This document shows, piece by piece, positions 52,825 to 60,968 of a stretch of 64,000 bases of DNA; position 1 is the first letter of the stretch; every line of letters begins with the position of its first letter. The position numbers were made by a program, and so were the translations under genes. Source of the DNA: Lachnospiraceae bacterium UBA7179 (GTDB taxonomy: Bacteria > Bacillota > Clostridia > Lachnospirales > Lachnospiraceae); the NCBI GenBank assembly GCA_002491195.1, contig DKVL01000056.1, positions 31,193 to 95,192 on the forward strand. The letters run 5' to 3'. The notes under the pieces are model-generated. The model was given only the letters and a program-made list of their open reading frames with translations. It was not told the DNA's origin and searched no databases.

Positions 52825-54832
52825 GAGACAGGCAAAAAAGATGATCGAGATCCGGACATTTGAAGAGACAATACTGCGTCTCTTTTCGGAGAATAAACTT
52901 TCAGGAACGACGCATACATGCATCGGACAGGAGGCCACGGCAGTTGGGATTATGGAGCATATCGCGCCGGAGGACAAGGTCTTTAGCAATCACAGGTGCC
53001 ATGGTCACTATCTGGCATATGGCGGACCGATGGAAAGCCTTCTTGCCGAGATTATGTCGAGGGAGAGCGGATTATGCCAGGGCAGAGGAGGCAGTCAGCA
53101 CATTCACTATCGGAATTTTTATTCCAACGGCGTACAGGGGGGGATCGTACCCAATGCAGTTGGAATGGCGTGGGCGGACCGGCTGCATGATGAACCGGGA
53201 GTTACCGTGGTTTTTATCGGAGATGGTACATTGGGACAGGGACTTGTGTATGAGAGTTTTAACATGGCTTCTTTATATGAGTGCCCTGTTTTATTTGTGA
53301 TTGAGGACAATGGCTACGCGATGTCAACGCCGAGGGATAAGGCGGTCAGCGGAGAGATTGCCCTGCGGCCTGCGGCGTTTGGGATAGAGACCGCAGAGAT
53401 CACCAGCAATGATGTGGAGGAACTCGATCTGGCATTTGCTGCAGCATTCGCTTATGTCAGGACACACAGAAAGCCATTTTGTCAGATCGTGCATAATTAC
53501 AGGCTTGCGGCACACTCCAAGGGGGATGATGTCCGGGATGCTGCAGAGATCGAGGCGTGGAGAAAAAAGGATCCCATTGTGTATATCGAGGAAAAGGCGG
53601 GCAGAGCGTTTTGCGACCAGTGCCGCCAAGAATCGCAACAAAAGCTGGATGCGCTTGTTCAAAAGCTGGAGGTGCAGCCATGGATCTCGATTGATGACTA
53701 TACAGCGGAATATGTCAGACAGCGGGACGAGGATTTGCAGATGCGCCGCAGCAGGCTTCGTCCGCAGCATTTTTTCAGCGATAAGAATGACAGGGTTCTG
53801 ACGGCAATCCACGATGTACTGGAGACAAAGATGGAGACAAATCCAGAGCTCCTGTTATTGGGGGAGGATATCTGTGATCCATACGGAGGAGCGTTTAAGG
53901 TCACGAAGGGGTTGAGTACCCTGTATCCGCAGCGTGTGATCAACACACCGATCAGTGAAGCGGCTATGGCAGGTGTCAGTGTGGGGCTTGCTCTGAACCA
54001 TGTACTGCCGGTTGTGGAGATCATGTTTGGGGATTTTGTCTCACTTTGTTTCGACCAACTGTTGAATCATGCGGGGAAGTATGGATGGGTATATGGAGAC
54101 GGAGTGAAAGTGCCTGCGATATACAGGATTCCTTCCGGCGGCGGACGGGGCTATGGACCAACGCACAGTCAGTCGCTCGAAAAATATCTAATCGGTATGC
54201 CGATGATCACCGTAGTGGCATTGACACAGTTTCTTGACGTCAGAGAATTGTATGGCAATTTGGTGGATTGCTGCCAGGGACCGCTGGTCATCGTGGAGAA
54301 CAAGAAAATGTACACAGAGCGCATGAGAGTCTGTGAAGATGGCAGAATCGGTGATTTTCGTGCGCAGGTATCTGCACTGGAGTATGCGCCCATGCTGCGA
54401 TTGTCGTTAGACGAAACTTCCCAGGCGGACGCGGTGCTGGTCACATACGGCGGTATGGTTCAGACTGCGCTGGATGCGGCACAGAGGCTGATGATCGAGG
54501 AGGAGATACAGCTCGACGTGATCGTGATGACACAGCTGGCGCCATTTCCGGCGAAAGATTTTGAGGCAATGTTCCTGACGGAAAAATATGGTTTGACAGA
54601 GGAACGTGCAGCGCGGATCGGAACGCTGGAGGAAGGCAATCTCTCTGGAGGAATCGGAGAACAGGTGATTGCCTGTCTGGCGGAGCGGGGGATCGGAAGA
54701 AACTATTTTAGGATCGCGTCAAAGGATATTCCGATTCCAAACGGCATAGCGCTTGAGAGCCAGATGATACCTACGGTGGATGAAGTTGTCCACATGGTAA
54801 AGGAATCTGTGGAATTGGGGAGGTTAGTATGA
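52802..54832 (+). CDS. Fused E1 alpha-beta of a 2-oxoacid dehydrogenase
   Basis: A 676-residue thiamine-diphosphate enzyme with the alpha subunit (about 1-330) and beta subunit (about 340-676) in one chain. Alpha motifs: GQEATAVGIMEHI, NHRCHGHYLAYGG, CQGRGGSQHIH, the ThDP motif GDGTLGQG at about 140 with its paired Asn in IEDNGY, and the phosphorylation-loop-like AAHSKGDDVRD. Beta motifs: LLLLGEDICDPYGGAFKVT, INTPISEAAMAGVSVGLAL and PSGGGRGYGPTHSQSLEKYL. It would decarboxylate a 2-oxoacid and load the acyl group on a lipoyl arm. The substrate is unknown. It overlaps pseI and the E2-like gene, so it belongs to the Pse operon, not to central metabolism. Confidence 0.92.
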   Translation: MFSMEKIERQAKKMIEIRTFEETILRLFSENKLSGTTHTCIGQEATAVGIMEHIAPEDKVFSNHRCHGHYLAYGGPMESLLAEIMSRESGLCQGRGGSQHIHYRNFYSNGVQGGIVPNAVGMAWADRLHDEPGVTVVFIGDGTLGQGLVYESFNMASLYECPVLFVIEDNGYAMSTPRDKAVSGEIALRPAAFGIETAEITSNDVEELDLAFAAAFAYVRTHRKPFCQIVHNYRLAAHSKGDDVRDAAEIEAWRKKDPIVYIEEKAGRAFCDQCRQESQQKLDALVQKLEVQPWISIDDYTAEYVRQRDEDLQMRRSRLRPQHFFSDKNDRVLTAIHDVLETKMETNPELLLLGEDICDPYGGAFKVTKGLSTLYPQRVINTPISEAAMAGVSVGLALNHVLPVVEIMFGDFVSLCFDQLLNHAGKYGWVYGDGVKVPAIYRIPSGGGRGYGPTHSQSLEKYLIGMPMITVVALTQFLDVRELYGNLVDCCQGPLVIVENKKMYTERMRVCEDGRIGDFRAQVSALEYAPMLRLSLDETSQADAVLVTYGGMVQTALDAAQRLMIEEEIQLDVIVMTQLAPFPAKDFEAMFLTEKYGLTEERAARIGTLEEGNLSGGIGEQVIACLAERGIGRNYFRIASKDIPIPNGIALESQMIPTVDEVVHMVKESVELGRLV

Positions 54833-55857
54833 AAGAACAGATTGTGATACCGCGCCTTGGCGTCAACGATGATGTGGTGACGATCGGCGAGTGGCTGGTA
54901 AAGGATGGGGACTGGGTTTCCAAAGGCCAGGACATTGTTGTGTACGAGACGACAAAGGAGACAGAGGAAGGACAGGCGCCGGTGGATGGATATATCCAGA
55001 TACTGGTCAGTCAGGGAGAGGAGAAGGAGGTCGGTGCGGTTGTTGCACAGATCGTTGCCAGTATGGCGCACGAGACGGCAGAGAGTGATGTGGAACCGGT
55101 TTGTGATCAACGCAGATATACGAAAAAAGCGGAGGCACTGATCGCACAGTACCAGATCGATGTATCGGGACTGCCGACAGACAGGATCATCCGGGAAAAA
55201 GATATTGAAGGTCTGATCGCAAAGCCTTATCAGATCAGGGAGACACACACGAATGAAATGTTTATCTATGGCGGCGGCGGTTTTTCGAGAATCCTGATCG
55301 ACCTGTTAAAGCAGACCTGCACATACCGGCTCAAGGGGATTGTAGATATGAAATATCCGGAATTGAAGGAAGTCGCAGGCACCGCCGTGATCGGGGATGA
55401 CAGCAGTCTTGAGATGCTGCTGAAACAGGGGATCAATAAGACTGTGAACGCAGTGGACTTTCCTTATCGGAGCCAGGTCTATGAAAAATTGAAACAGAGA
55501 GGGTTTGAACTGCTGAATCTGGTTCACAGGACAGCGATGATTGAGCCTACGGTGACGATGGGGGAAGGAAATCTGATCTTTGCAGGCGCAATGGTTGGTT
55601 CGGAGGCTGTCATTGGCAATGACTGCGTCATCAATGCGGGGGCGATCGTGAACCATGAGTGTGTGATCAGTGACAACTGCCACATTGCGTCCGGGGCCGT
55701 GCTTGCGGGCTGCGTGACAGTCGGCGAAAATACGTTGATCGGGCAGGGGTGTACCATCTATCAGAGAGTGACAATCGGCAAAAATGTGGTGATTCAGAAC
55801 GGATGCCATGTGTTTAAGAATGTGCCGGATGGCACTGTTGTGAAGGCGTCTGTATGA
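54829..55857 (+). CDS. Chimeric E2-like protein: lipoyl and E3-binding domains fused to a PglD/NeuD-type acyltransferase
   Basis: A 342-residue protein with three parts. Residues 1-78 are a lipoyl domain with the lipoylation lysine at 43 (ETTKETEEGQAPVDGYI). Residues about 95-131 are a peripheral subunit-binding domain (TKKAEALIAQYQIDVSGLP, then DRIIREKDIEGLI). Residues 144-342 are a PglD/NeuD-type sugar acyltransferase: an N-terminal nucleotide-sugar fold (FIYGGGGFSRILIDLL) and a left-handed beta-helix with the catalytic-type histidine 276 in GAIVNHECVI. A normal E2 catalytic core, with its HxxxDG motif, is absent. This suggests acyl transfer from lipoate to an amino sugar. It overlaps E1 and lplA by four bases each (ATGA). 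Confidence 0.93.
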   Translation: MKEQIVIPRLGVNDDVVTIGEWLVKDGDWVSKGQDIVVYETTKETEEGQAPVDGYIQILVSQGEEKEVGAVVAQIVASMAHETAESDVEPVCDQRRYTKKAEALIAQYQIDVSGLPTDRIIREKDIEGLIAKPYQIRETHTNEMFIYGGGGFSRILIDLLKQTCTYRLKGIVDMKYPELKEVAGTAVIGDDSSLEMLLKQGINKTVNAVDFPYRSQVYEKLKQRGFELLNLVHRTAMIEPTVTMGEGNLIFAGAMVGSEAVIGNDCVINAGAIVNHECVISDNCHIASGAVLAGCVTVGENTLIGQGCTIYQRVTIGKNVVIQNGCHVFKNVPDGTVVKASV

Positions 55858-56909
55858 GTGGAACGTATTTAAAGTGCTGCGTTTATCAGTCGTCAGATAA
55901 TTCAGGGGAGCGGTACGATCCGTATCGGAATCTGGCAATCGAAGATTTTCTTGTGCAGTATGTGGAAGAACGGGCACAGGATGAGATGGCGGTCCTGTTT
56001 TTGTGGCAGAATGTGGACTGTGTCGTATTTGGCAGAAACCAGAACCCGTCAAATGAGTGCCGCCTCGATTTCATGAGAGAGCTTGGCGTCCTGCCAGTGC
56101 GGAGAAAGACTGGAGGAGGGGCGGTGTTTCATGACCTGCAGAATCTGAATTTCAGTTTTATTGTTCCGGAAAACGATTATGATAAGGATCGTTCCATGCA
56201 GATTGTGGTCCGGGCATTGCGGATGTGCGGGATTGATGCGGCGGTGACAGGCAGAAATGACATTGTAGTCGGAGACAGTAAGGTGTCGGGGAATGCGTAC
56301 CTGTCAAGAAATGGAGTTTGTCTGCATCATGGTACGCTGTTGATCGCAGCAGATACCGCGAAAATGGAGCGGCTGCTCACGGTGGATGCGGAGAAGTTTG
56401 CGGGCAAGGGAATCAGCTCTGTCAGGAGCAGAGTAAAGAATCTGAGCGAGATCAGGCCGGATCTCACAGTGGAGGACTATGGGAAAGCACTCTCGGAGTG
56501 CTTTTTGGAATGTTATGCGGGGTGTGACGATGCAGCATTGATCCCCTTGGTGTTTGGCAGGGAGGAGATGGACCAGATCCGGCGGATACAGGAGGAATAC
56601 GCGTCGGAGGCGTGGATCTTTGGGCATGAGATGGGGCAGGTATGGAAGAAGAGCAGGCGCTTTGACTGGGGAAACTGTACTGTCGAGTATACAGGTGATT
56701 CGTACAATGTGTATTCTGACACCCTTGATACAGAGGATTTTGCGCAGATCAGGAACATTGTGCGCAGCCAGGATTTTTATAGAATGTGCATGGAGGGATG
56801 CTGCGTGGAGGAGAGAACAGGCGTGACGGATACCCGGCAGAAAAGAATGCTTGAGGACATCTGCAGATTGATTGGGACAGGGATGAATAACAAGGCGGAG
56901 GTGAGATAA
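55854..56909 (+). CDS. lplA: Lipoate-protein ligase
   Basis: A 351-residue LplA-type ligase that would activate lipoate with ATP and attach it to a lipoyl-domain lysine, most simply lysine 43 of the protein encoded just upstream. The lipoate-binding loop VRRKTGGGAVFHDLQNLNFS and the catalytic lysine at about 143 in VVGDSKVSGNAYLS are intact, and a C-terminal accessory domain of about 100 residues is present (KKSRRFDWGNCTVEYTG). Four-base overlap with the E2-like gene and a two-base gap to the E3 gene show one operon. Confidence 0.94.
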   Translation: MSGTYLKCCVYQSSDNSGERYDPYRNLAIEDFLVQYVEERAQDEMAVLFLWQNVDCVVFGRNQNPSNECRLDFMRELGVLPVRRKTGGGAVFHDLQNLNFSFIVPENDYDKDRSMQIVVRALRMCGIDAAVTGRNDIVVGDSKVSGNAYLSRNGVCLHHGTLLIAADTAKMERLLTVDAEKFAGKGISSVRSRVKNLSEIRPDLTVEDYGKALSECFLECYAGCDDAALIPLVFGREEMDQIRRIQEEYASEAWIFGHEMGQVWKKSRRFDWGNCTVEYTGDSYNVYSDTLDTEDFAQIRNIVRSQDFYRMCMEGCCVEERTGVTDTRQKRMLEDICRLIGTGMNNKAEVR

Positions 56910-56911
56910 AA

Positions 56912-58339
56912 ATGGAAATGGGAACAGAACACCAGTACGAATTAGGAATTATCGGTGCCGGTCCCGCCGGTTACCACGCAGCCTTGGAGGCGGCAAAATA
57001 TGGAGTGTCTGCGGTGCTGTTTGAGAGCAGAGAGCCAGGCGGAGTATGCCTGTTTGAGGGATGCATACCGACAAAGTCTCTTGTCAGCACATCGAAGGAT
57101 TATTTTCGCCTGTCTAAAAGCAAGGTCGTGAAGGCAGATACGATCTTGTATGACTGGGAGGCAGCCAGGCAGAAGAAGGAAAGGGATGTCAAAAAGCTGG
57201 CAGCCGGCCTGAATATGCAGCTCAAACAAGCATCGATTCCGATCGTGAAGGCTGCCGCGAGGCTCCACAAAGCAGATGACACAGGCATCACGATTGCTGC
57301 GGATGGACAGGCATACAAGGTTCAGGATGTCATCCTGGCGACGGGTTCCCACAATGTGCTTCCGCCGATCGAAGGACTTCAGGAGGCGTTCGATGCCAGA
57401 GCAGCTTTTGACAGTACGGCAATTTTGGACGAATGTGCAGGGATTGGGCAGTTACTTGTCATAGGGGCGGGCGTGATCGGGCTGGAGATCGCATCAATCT
57501 ATGCAAACACAGGTTCCGATGTGACGATCCTGGAGCGTGAGGATTCCTTTCTTCCTGGGCTGGACGACGCGGCGAAGGCGGAATATGTGCAATCTCTAAA
57601 ACGCAAGGGAATCGCCATAAAGACTGGGCAGCAGGTGCGTTCTGTCAGGATCTTGCAGACACAGATGGGCGATCTGGGGATCACTGTCATGGCAGCTGAC
57701 GGGAAAAATGGGGTTGAGGAAACATATATGGCAGATCGTGTGCTTGTTGCGACGGGCAGAAAGGGATGTACAGACCATATCGGCCTTGAGAATGTGCCTG
57801 CAATACAGGTAAAAGACGGATTTATAGTGACAGATGAACAACATAGGACAGGCTGTGCGCACATCTATGCGTGCGGAGATGTCTGTGGAAGGGAGCAGCT
57901 TGCGTATACGGCAGGGCTTGCGGGGGAGCAGGTTGTGCGCCAGATCAGTCATCATTGCAGGGTGCGTGAGAACGATGGGAAAGATTGTGTGCCCCATGTT
58001 GTGTTCACGAATCCTGAAGCAGCTTATATCGGTATGACGGAGACTGCCTGTATCGAGAGTGGGATTTCTTATAGGAGCGCAGACTGCTCCATGAATTACA
58101 GCAGTCTCTTTGCGGTGGAGAATGAGCGGGAGACTGGGGCGTTCAAATTGCTTTGCGACGAGGGACTGCACATTCTGGGATGTCATATCGTAGGCAATGG
58201 GGCGTCAGATCTCATAGGAACGATACAGGCTTACATGGAAGCGGGAGTGACACTTTCGGAAATCGAGCGCCAGCAGGTCCTGCATCCGTCTCATATGGAA
58301 ATTGTAAAAGAATGTATCAGAAAATTCGGACAGCTTTAA
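56912..58339 (+). CDS. lpdA: Dihydrolipoamide dehydrogenase (E3)
   Basis: A 475-residue flavoprotein that reoxidises dihydrolipoyl arms with NAD. The FAD loop GIIGAGPAGYHAALEAAKYG, the redox cysteines 46 and 51 in GGVCLFEGCIPTK, the NAD loop VIGAGVIGLEIASIYA, IYACGDVCGREQLAY, and the catalytic C-terminal histidine in LHPSHMEIV are all present. It has no fused lipoyl domain. The GGAGGTGAG ribosome binding site overlaps the end of lplA. It completes a dedicated oxoacid dehydrogenase set inside the nonulosonic acid operon. Confidence 0.95.
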   Translation: MEMGTEHQYELGIIGAGPAGYHAALEAAKYGVSAVLFESREPGGVCLFEGCIPTKSLVSTSKDYFRLSKSKVVKADTILYDWEAARQKKERDVKKLAAGLNMQLKQASIPIVKAAARLHKADDTGITIAADGQAYKVQDVILATGSHNVLPPIEGLQEAFDARAAFDSTAILDECAGIGQLLVIGAGVIGLEIASIYANTGSDVTILEREDSFLPGLDDAAKAEYVQSLKRKGIAIKTGQQVRSVRILQTQMGDLGITVMAADGKNGVEETYMADRVLVATGRKGCTDHIGLENVPAIQVKDGFIVTDEQHRTGCAHIYACGDVCGREQLAYTAGLAGEQVVRQISHHCRVRENDGKDCVPHVVFTNPEAAYIGMTETACIESGISYRSADCSMNYSSLFAVENERETGAFKLLCDEGLHILGCHIVGNGASDLIGTIQAYMEAGVTLSEIERQQVLHPSHMEIVKECIRKFGQL

Positions 58340-58355
58340 GCGGGGAGGAAACAGG

Positions 58356-59078
58356 GTGCGAATTATTATTGCGACGATCAAATCATGGAATATCGAGCGG
58401 GCGGAGGCGATGCAAAAAAAATATCAGGGTGTGCACGAGATTATTATTTATACGAGCAGGGAAGAGTTTACATCAGATAACGTTCGTGATTTTTGCCCGG
58501 ATTATATCTTCCTGCCGCACTGGTCGTATATTATGCCGCGTGAGATCACGGACAACTGGGAATGCGTGGTATTTCATATGACGGACTTACCCTATGGGCG
58601 GGGAGGAAGCCCGCTGCAGAATCTGATCGTGCGGGGGCATAAAGAGACGAAGATCTCTGCCATCAAAATGACGGAGAAGCTTGATGGTGGTCCAGTCTAT
58701 ATGAAACATGAGTTATCCTTGGACGGGAGTGCACATGAAATCTTTGTGCGCTGTTCGGATATTATTTTTCAGGAAATGATTCCGCTGTTTCTGGATGCGG
58801 ACAAGGAAAAAATGACACCTGTTCCGCAGGAAGGAGAACCAGTGGTTTTTAAGCGAAGGAAGCCGGAAGAAAGCCAGATAACAGCCGATATGAAAACAGA
58901 GCAAATCTATGATTATATCAGAATGCTTGACGCGGAAGGGTATCCACACGCTTTTATTGAATTTGGAGATTATCGGCTGGAATTGGAACAGGCAGAGTTT
59001 TTGGAAAATGAGAATGGTGAGAACAGGGAAATGGAACTTTCGGCGAAAGTGGTTTTCCGAAGGAGAATAGGAAGATGA
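58356..59078 (+). CDS. Formyltransferase-fold sugar N-acyltransferase candidate
   Basis: A 240-residue protein of the methionyl-tRNA formyltransferase fold. The stretch VVFHMTDLPYGRGGSPLQN with histidine at about 74 and KLDGGPVYMK with aspartate at about 110 supply two residues of the family's Asn-His-Asp triad. The asparagine position, two before the histidine, is a valine. It is too short for a tRNA enzyme and lies between E3 and a PIG-L gene, so a role in N-formylating (or otherwise acylating) the Pse precursor is likely, in place of the absent PseH. GTG start with GGGGAGG upstream; it overlaps the next gene by four bases. Confidence 0.8.
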   Translation: MRIIIATIKSWNIERAEAMQKKYQGVHEIIIYTSREEFTSDNVRDFCPDYIFLPHWSYIMPREITDNWECVVFHMTDLPYGRGGSPLQNLIVRGHKETKISAIKMTEKLDGGPVYMKHELSLDGSAHEIFVRCSDIIFQEMIPLFLDADKEKMTPVPQEGEPVVFKRRKPEESQITADMKTEQIYDYIRMLDAEGYPHAFIEFGDYRLELEQAEFLENENGENREMELSAKVVFRRRIGR

Positions 59079-59767
59079 AAACAGTTTTGGTAGTGGCAGC
59101 ACATCCCGACGATGAGATCCTCGGAGTCGGCGGAACAGTGGCAAGGCATGTGGCAGAGGGAGATGTTGTCTACGCTCTGATCTTGGGGGAAGGGCAGACT
59201 TCGCGCGGCACACACAGGGAAGATGTCGGCAGAGGGGTTGTGGACGAGCTTCACTGCAACACTTTGGAGAGTGCCCATGTGATAGGGTTTCAGAAAGTAT
59301 TTTTTGCGGATTTTCCAGACAATCGTTTTGACGATGTCGATCTGCTTGATATTGTAAAGGCAGTGGAGCAAAAAGTACAGGAGCTGCAGCCGCAGGTTGT
59401 CTATACGCATTACAGCGGCGATCTGAATGTGGATCACCAGTATACGGCGCGCGCAGTACTTACGGCGACAAGGCCGATCGGTAACTATTGTGTGGAGGAG
59501 ATTTATGCCTTTGAGACGCTTTCCTCGTCAGAATGGAATTTTGATCACAGTGCGCAGCCTGCATTCAGTCCGAATGTGTTTGTGGATATTACGGATTATT
59601 ATGCCCAGAAGGAGCAGGCGATGAACTGTTATGTGTCAGAACTTTGTACATTCCCGCATCCGAGGAGTCTGACAGGGATGGATGTGTTGTCGAGGACGCG
59701 CGGTATGGCGGCGGGAATGGAGCGGGCGGAAGCATTTATGCTGATTCGAAAGACCTTGCGAAAATAG
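59075..59767 (+). CDS. PIG-L family deacetylase
   Basis: A 230-residue zinc-dependent deacetylase of the PIG-L/LmbE type. The zinc site is visible as VVAAHPDDEILGVGGTVARH at residues 7-26 and HYSGDLNVDHQYTARAV further on. Family members remove N-acetyl groups from GlcNAc-like moieties. Here the likely target is the N-acetyl group inherited from UDP-GlcNAc, which becomes the C5 nitrogen of the nonulosonic acid. That would free an amine for a different acyl group. Coupled to the formyltransferase gene (ATGA). Confidence 0.88.
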   Translation: MKTVLVVAAHPDDEILGVGGTVARHVAEGDVVYALILGEGQTSRGTHREDVGRGVVDELHCNTLESAHVIGFQKVFFADFPDNRFDDVDLLDIVKAVEQKVQELQPQVVYTHYSGDLNVDHQYTARAVLTATRPIGNYCVEEIYAFETLSSSEWNFDHSAQPAFSPNVFVDITDYYAQKEQAMNCYVSELCTFPHPRSLTGMDVLSRTRGMAAGMERAEAFMLIRKTLRK

Positions 59768-59824
59768 AAATAGAAATAAGAACCTGTGAATAATCGTTGC
59801 AAAGATAGAAAGTAGTGAATCAGT

Positions 59825-60964
59825 ATGTTATACATTCGTGCAGATGGCAACACAGAGATTGGTATGGGACATGTGATGCGCTGCCTCTCTGTTGCGGAGG
59901 CGGCAGCGGATCTGGACAGCCGGCATCCACCCGTTTTTATCACGGCTGATACTGGCTGCCGTTCGTTGATCGAGGACCGGGGATTTCGCGTGATTGTGCT
60001 GGATACAGACTTCAGGGATATGATGAGCGAGCTTTCAATAATCGGGGAACTATTTCAGAGGGAAGAAGATACTGCCGGCACAGTGCTGCTGGTAGACAGT
60101 TATCAGGCGGGCAGCGAATATTATCTTGCACTGAAAAAGATGGGACGCGCACGCCCTGTTCGGGTAGTATGCTTTGAGGATATGGGAGAAGCGTATCCGG
60201 TCGATCTGCTGATCAATTATAATATCTATGCGCCGGAGCTGGCGGGAAATTATGGCTGGTCAGGTCCGGACAGCGATCCGGCGGGGAAGTACCCGCGCAA
60301 GGTACTGCTGGGAATCGCCTATATGCCGCTTCGAAAAGCATTTCAGAGACCGGCGGAATATGTGGTCAAAGATAAAGTGACAGATGTTATAATAACAACT
60401 GGCGGCAGCGATCCCTACTTTGCAACAGCAGCTTTTGTGGAGGCTTTGCGCGATAATGACATGATTGTGGGGCAGGGAATCCGCCTGCATCTGATCAGCG
60501 GTCCCTTTAACCAGTTTGCGGACGAGCTAAAGCGCAGATATCAGGATTGTGGAAATCAGGAATGCCGTGAAGAATGCCGTGGTCAGAAGGTATCGGTCAC
60601 AATCCATGAAAATGTGAAGGATATGCGCAGTCTGCTCCTGAAAAGCGATGTGGTCATCACTGCTACAGGGAGTACGATCTATGAGGTCAGCTCTCTGGGC
60701 GTGCCGATGATCGCGTTTTATTTTGCAGAGAATCAGCGGCAGGGAGCCGAGGCGCTGGAATCGCGCACGGATATCGTCAACGCGGGATGTTTTGCGGAGG
60801 ATGGCGCGGCGGTGGCAGGCAGAATCAGGACAGCATTGAGAAAGTGTATTGCGGACAAATCATACAGAGAACTTTTGAGCCGGCAGGAAAAAGGATTGGT
60901 TGACGGAAAAGGGGCGCACCGCATCGCAGGGCAGCTGATGGGGCTTGCGCAGGAAATGGAGTAA
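59825..60964 (+). CDS. pseG: UDP-diamino-sugar hydrolase, PseG
   Basis: A 379-residue GT-B-fold hydrolase that would remove UDP from the diacylated altrose derivative before PseI acts. The N-terminal MLYIRADGNTEIGMGHVMRC with catalytic histidine 16 is the PseG signature; the C-terminal half has VIITTGGSDPYFAT and SDVVITATGSTIYEVSSLGV. The family is usually about 270-340 residues, so this copy is a little long, with an insertion near the CGNQECREECRGQ stretch. A 57-base gap precedes it without a clear promoter. Confidence 0.92.
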   Translation: MLYIRADGNTEIGMGHVMRCLSVAEAAADLDSRHPPVFITADTGCRSLIEDRGFRVIVLDTDFRDMMSELSIIGELFQREEDTAGTVLLVDSYQAGSEYYLALKKMGRARPVRVVCFEDMGEAYPVDLLINYNIYAPELAGNYGWSGPDSDPAGKYPRKVLLGIAYMPLRKAFQRPAEYVVKDKVTDVIITTGGSDPYFATAAFVEALRDNDMIVGQGIRLHLISGPFNQFADELKRRYQDCGNQECREECRGQKVSVTIHENVKDMRSLLLKSDVVITATGSTIYEVSSLGVPMIAFYFAENQRQGAEALESRTDIVNAGCFAEDGAAVAGRIRTALRKCIADKSYRELLSRQEKGLVDGKGAHRIAGQLMGLAQEME

Positions 60965-60968
60965 AACG

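Noticed and set aside
52802..58339. Housekeeping pyruvate or acetoin dehydrogenase operon
   Set aside because: There is no E2 catalytic core, and the genes overlap pseI and lie among nonulosonate genes. The chimeric E2-like protein ends in a sugar acyltransferase.
48838..60964. Legionaminic or sialic acid pathway
   Set aside because: No NeuC/LegG-type hydrolysing epimerase is present; a PseG-type hydrolase, PseB and PseC are. Stereochemistry of the product still cannot be proven from sequence alone.
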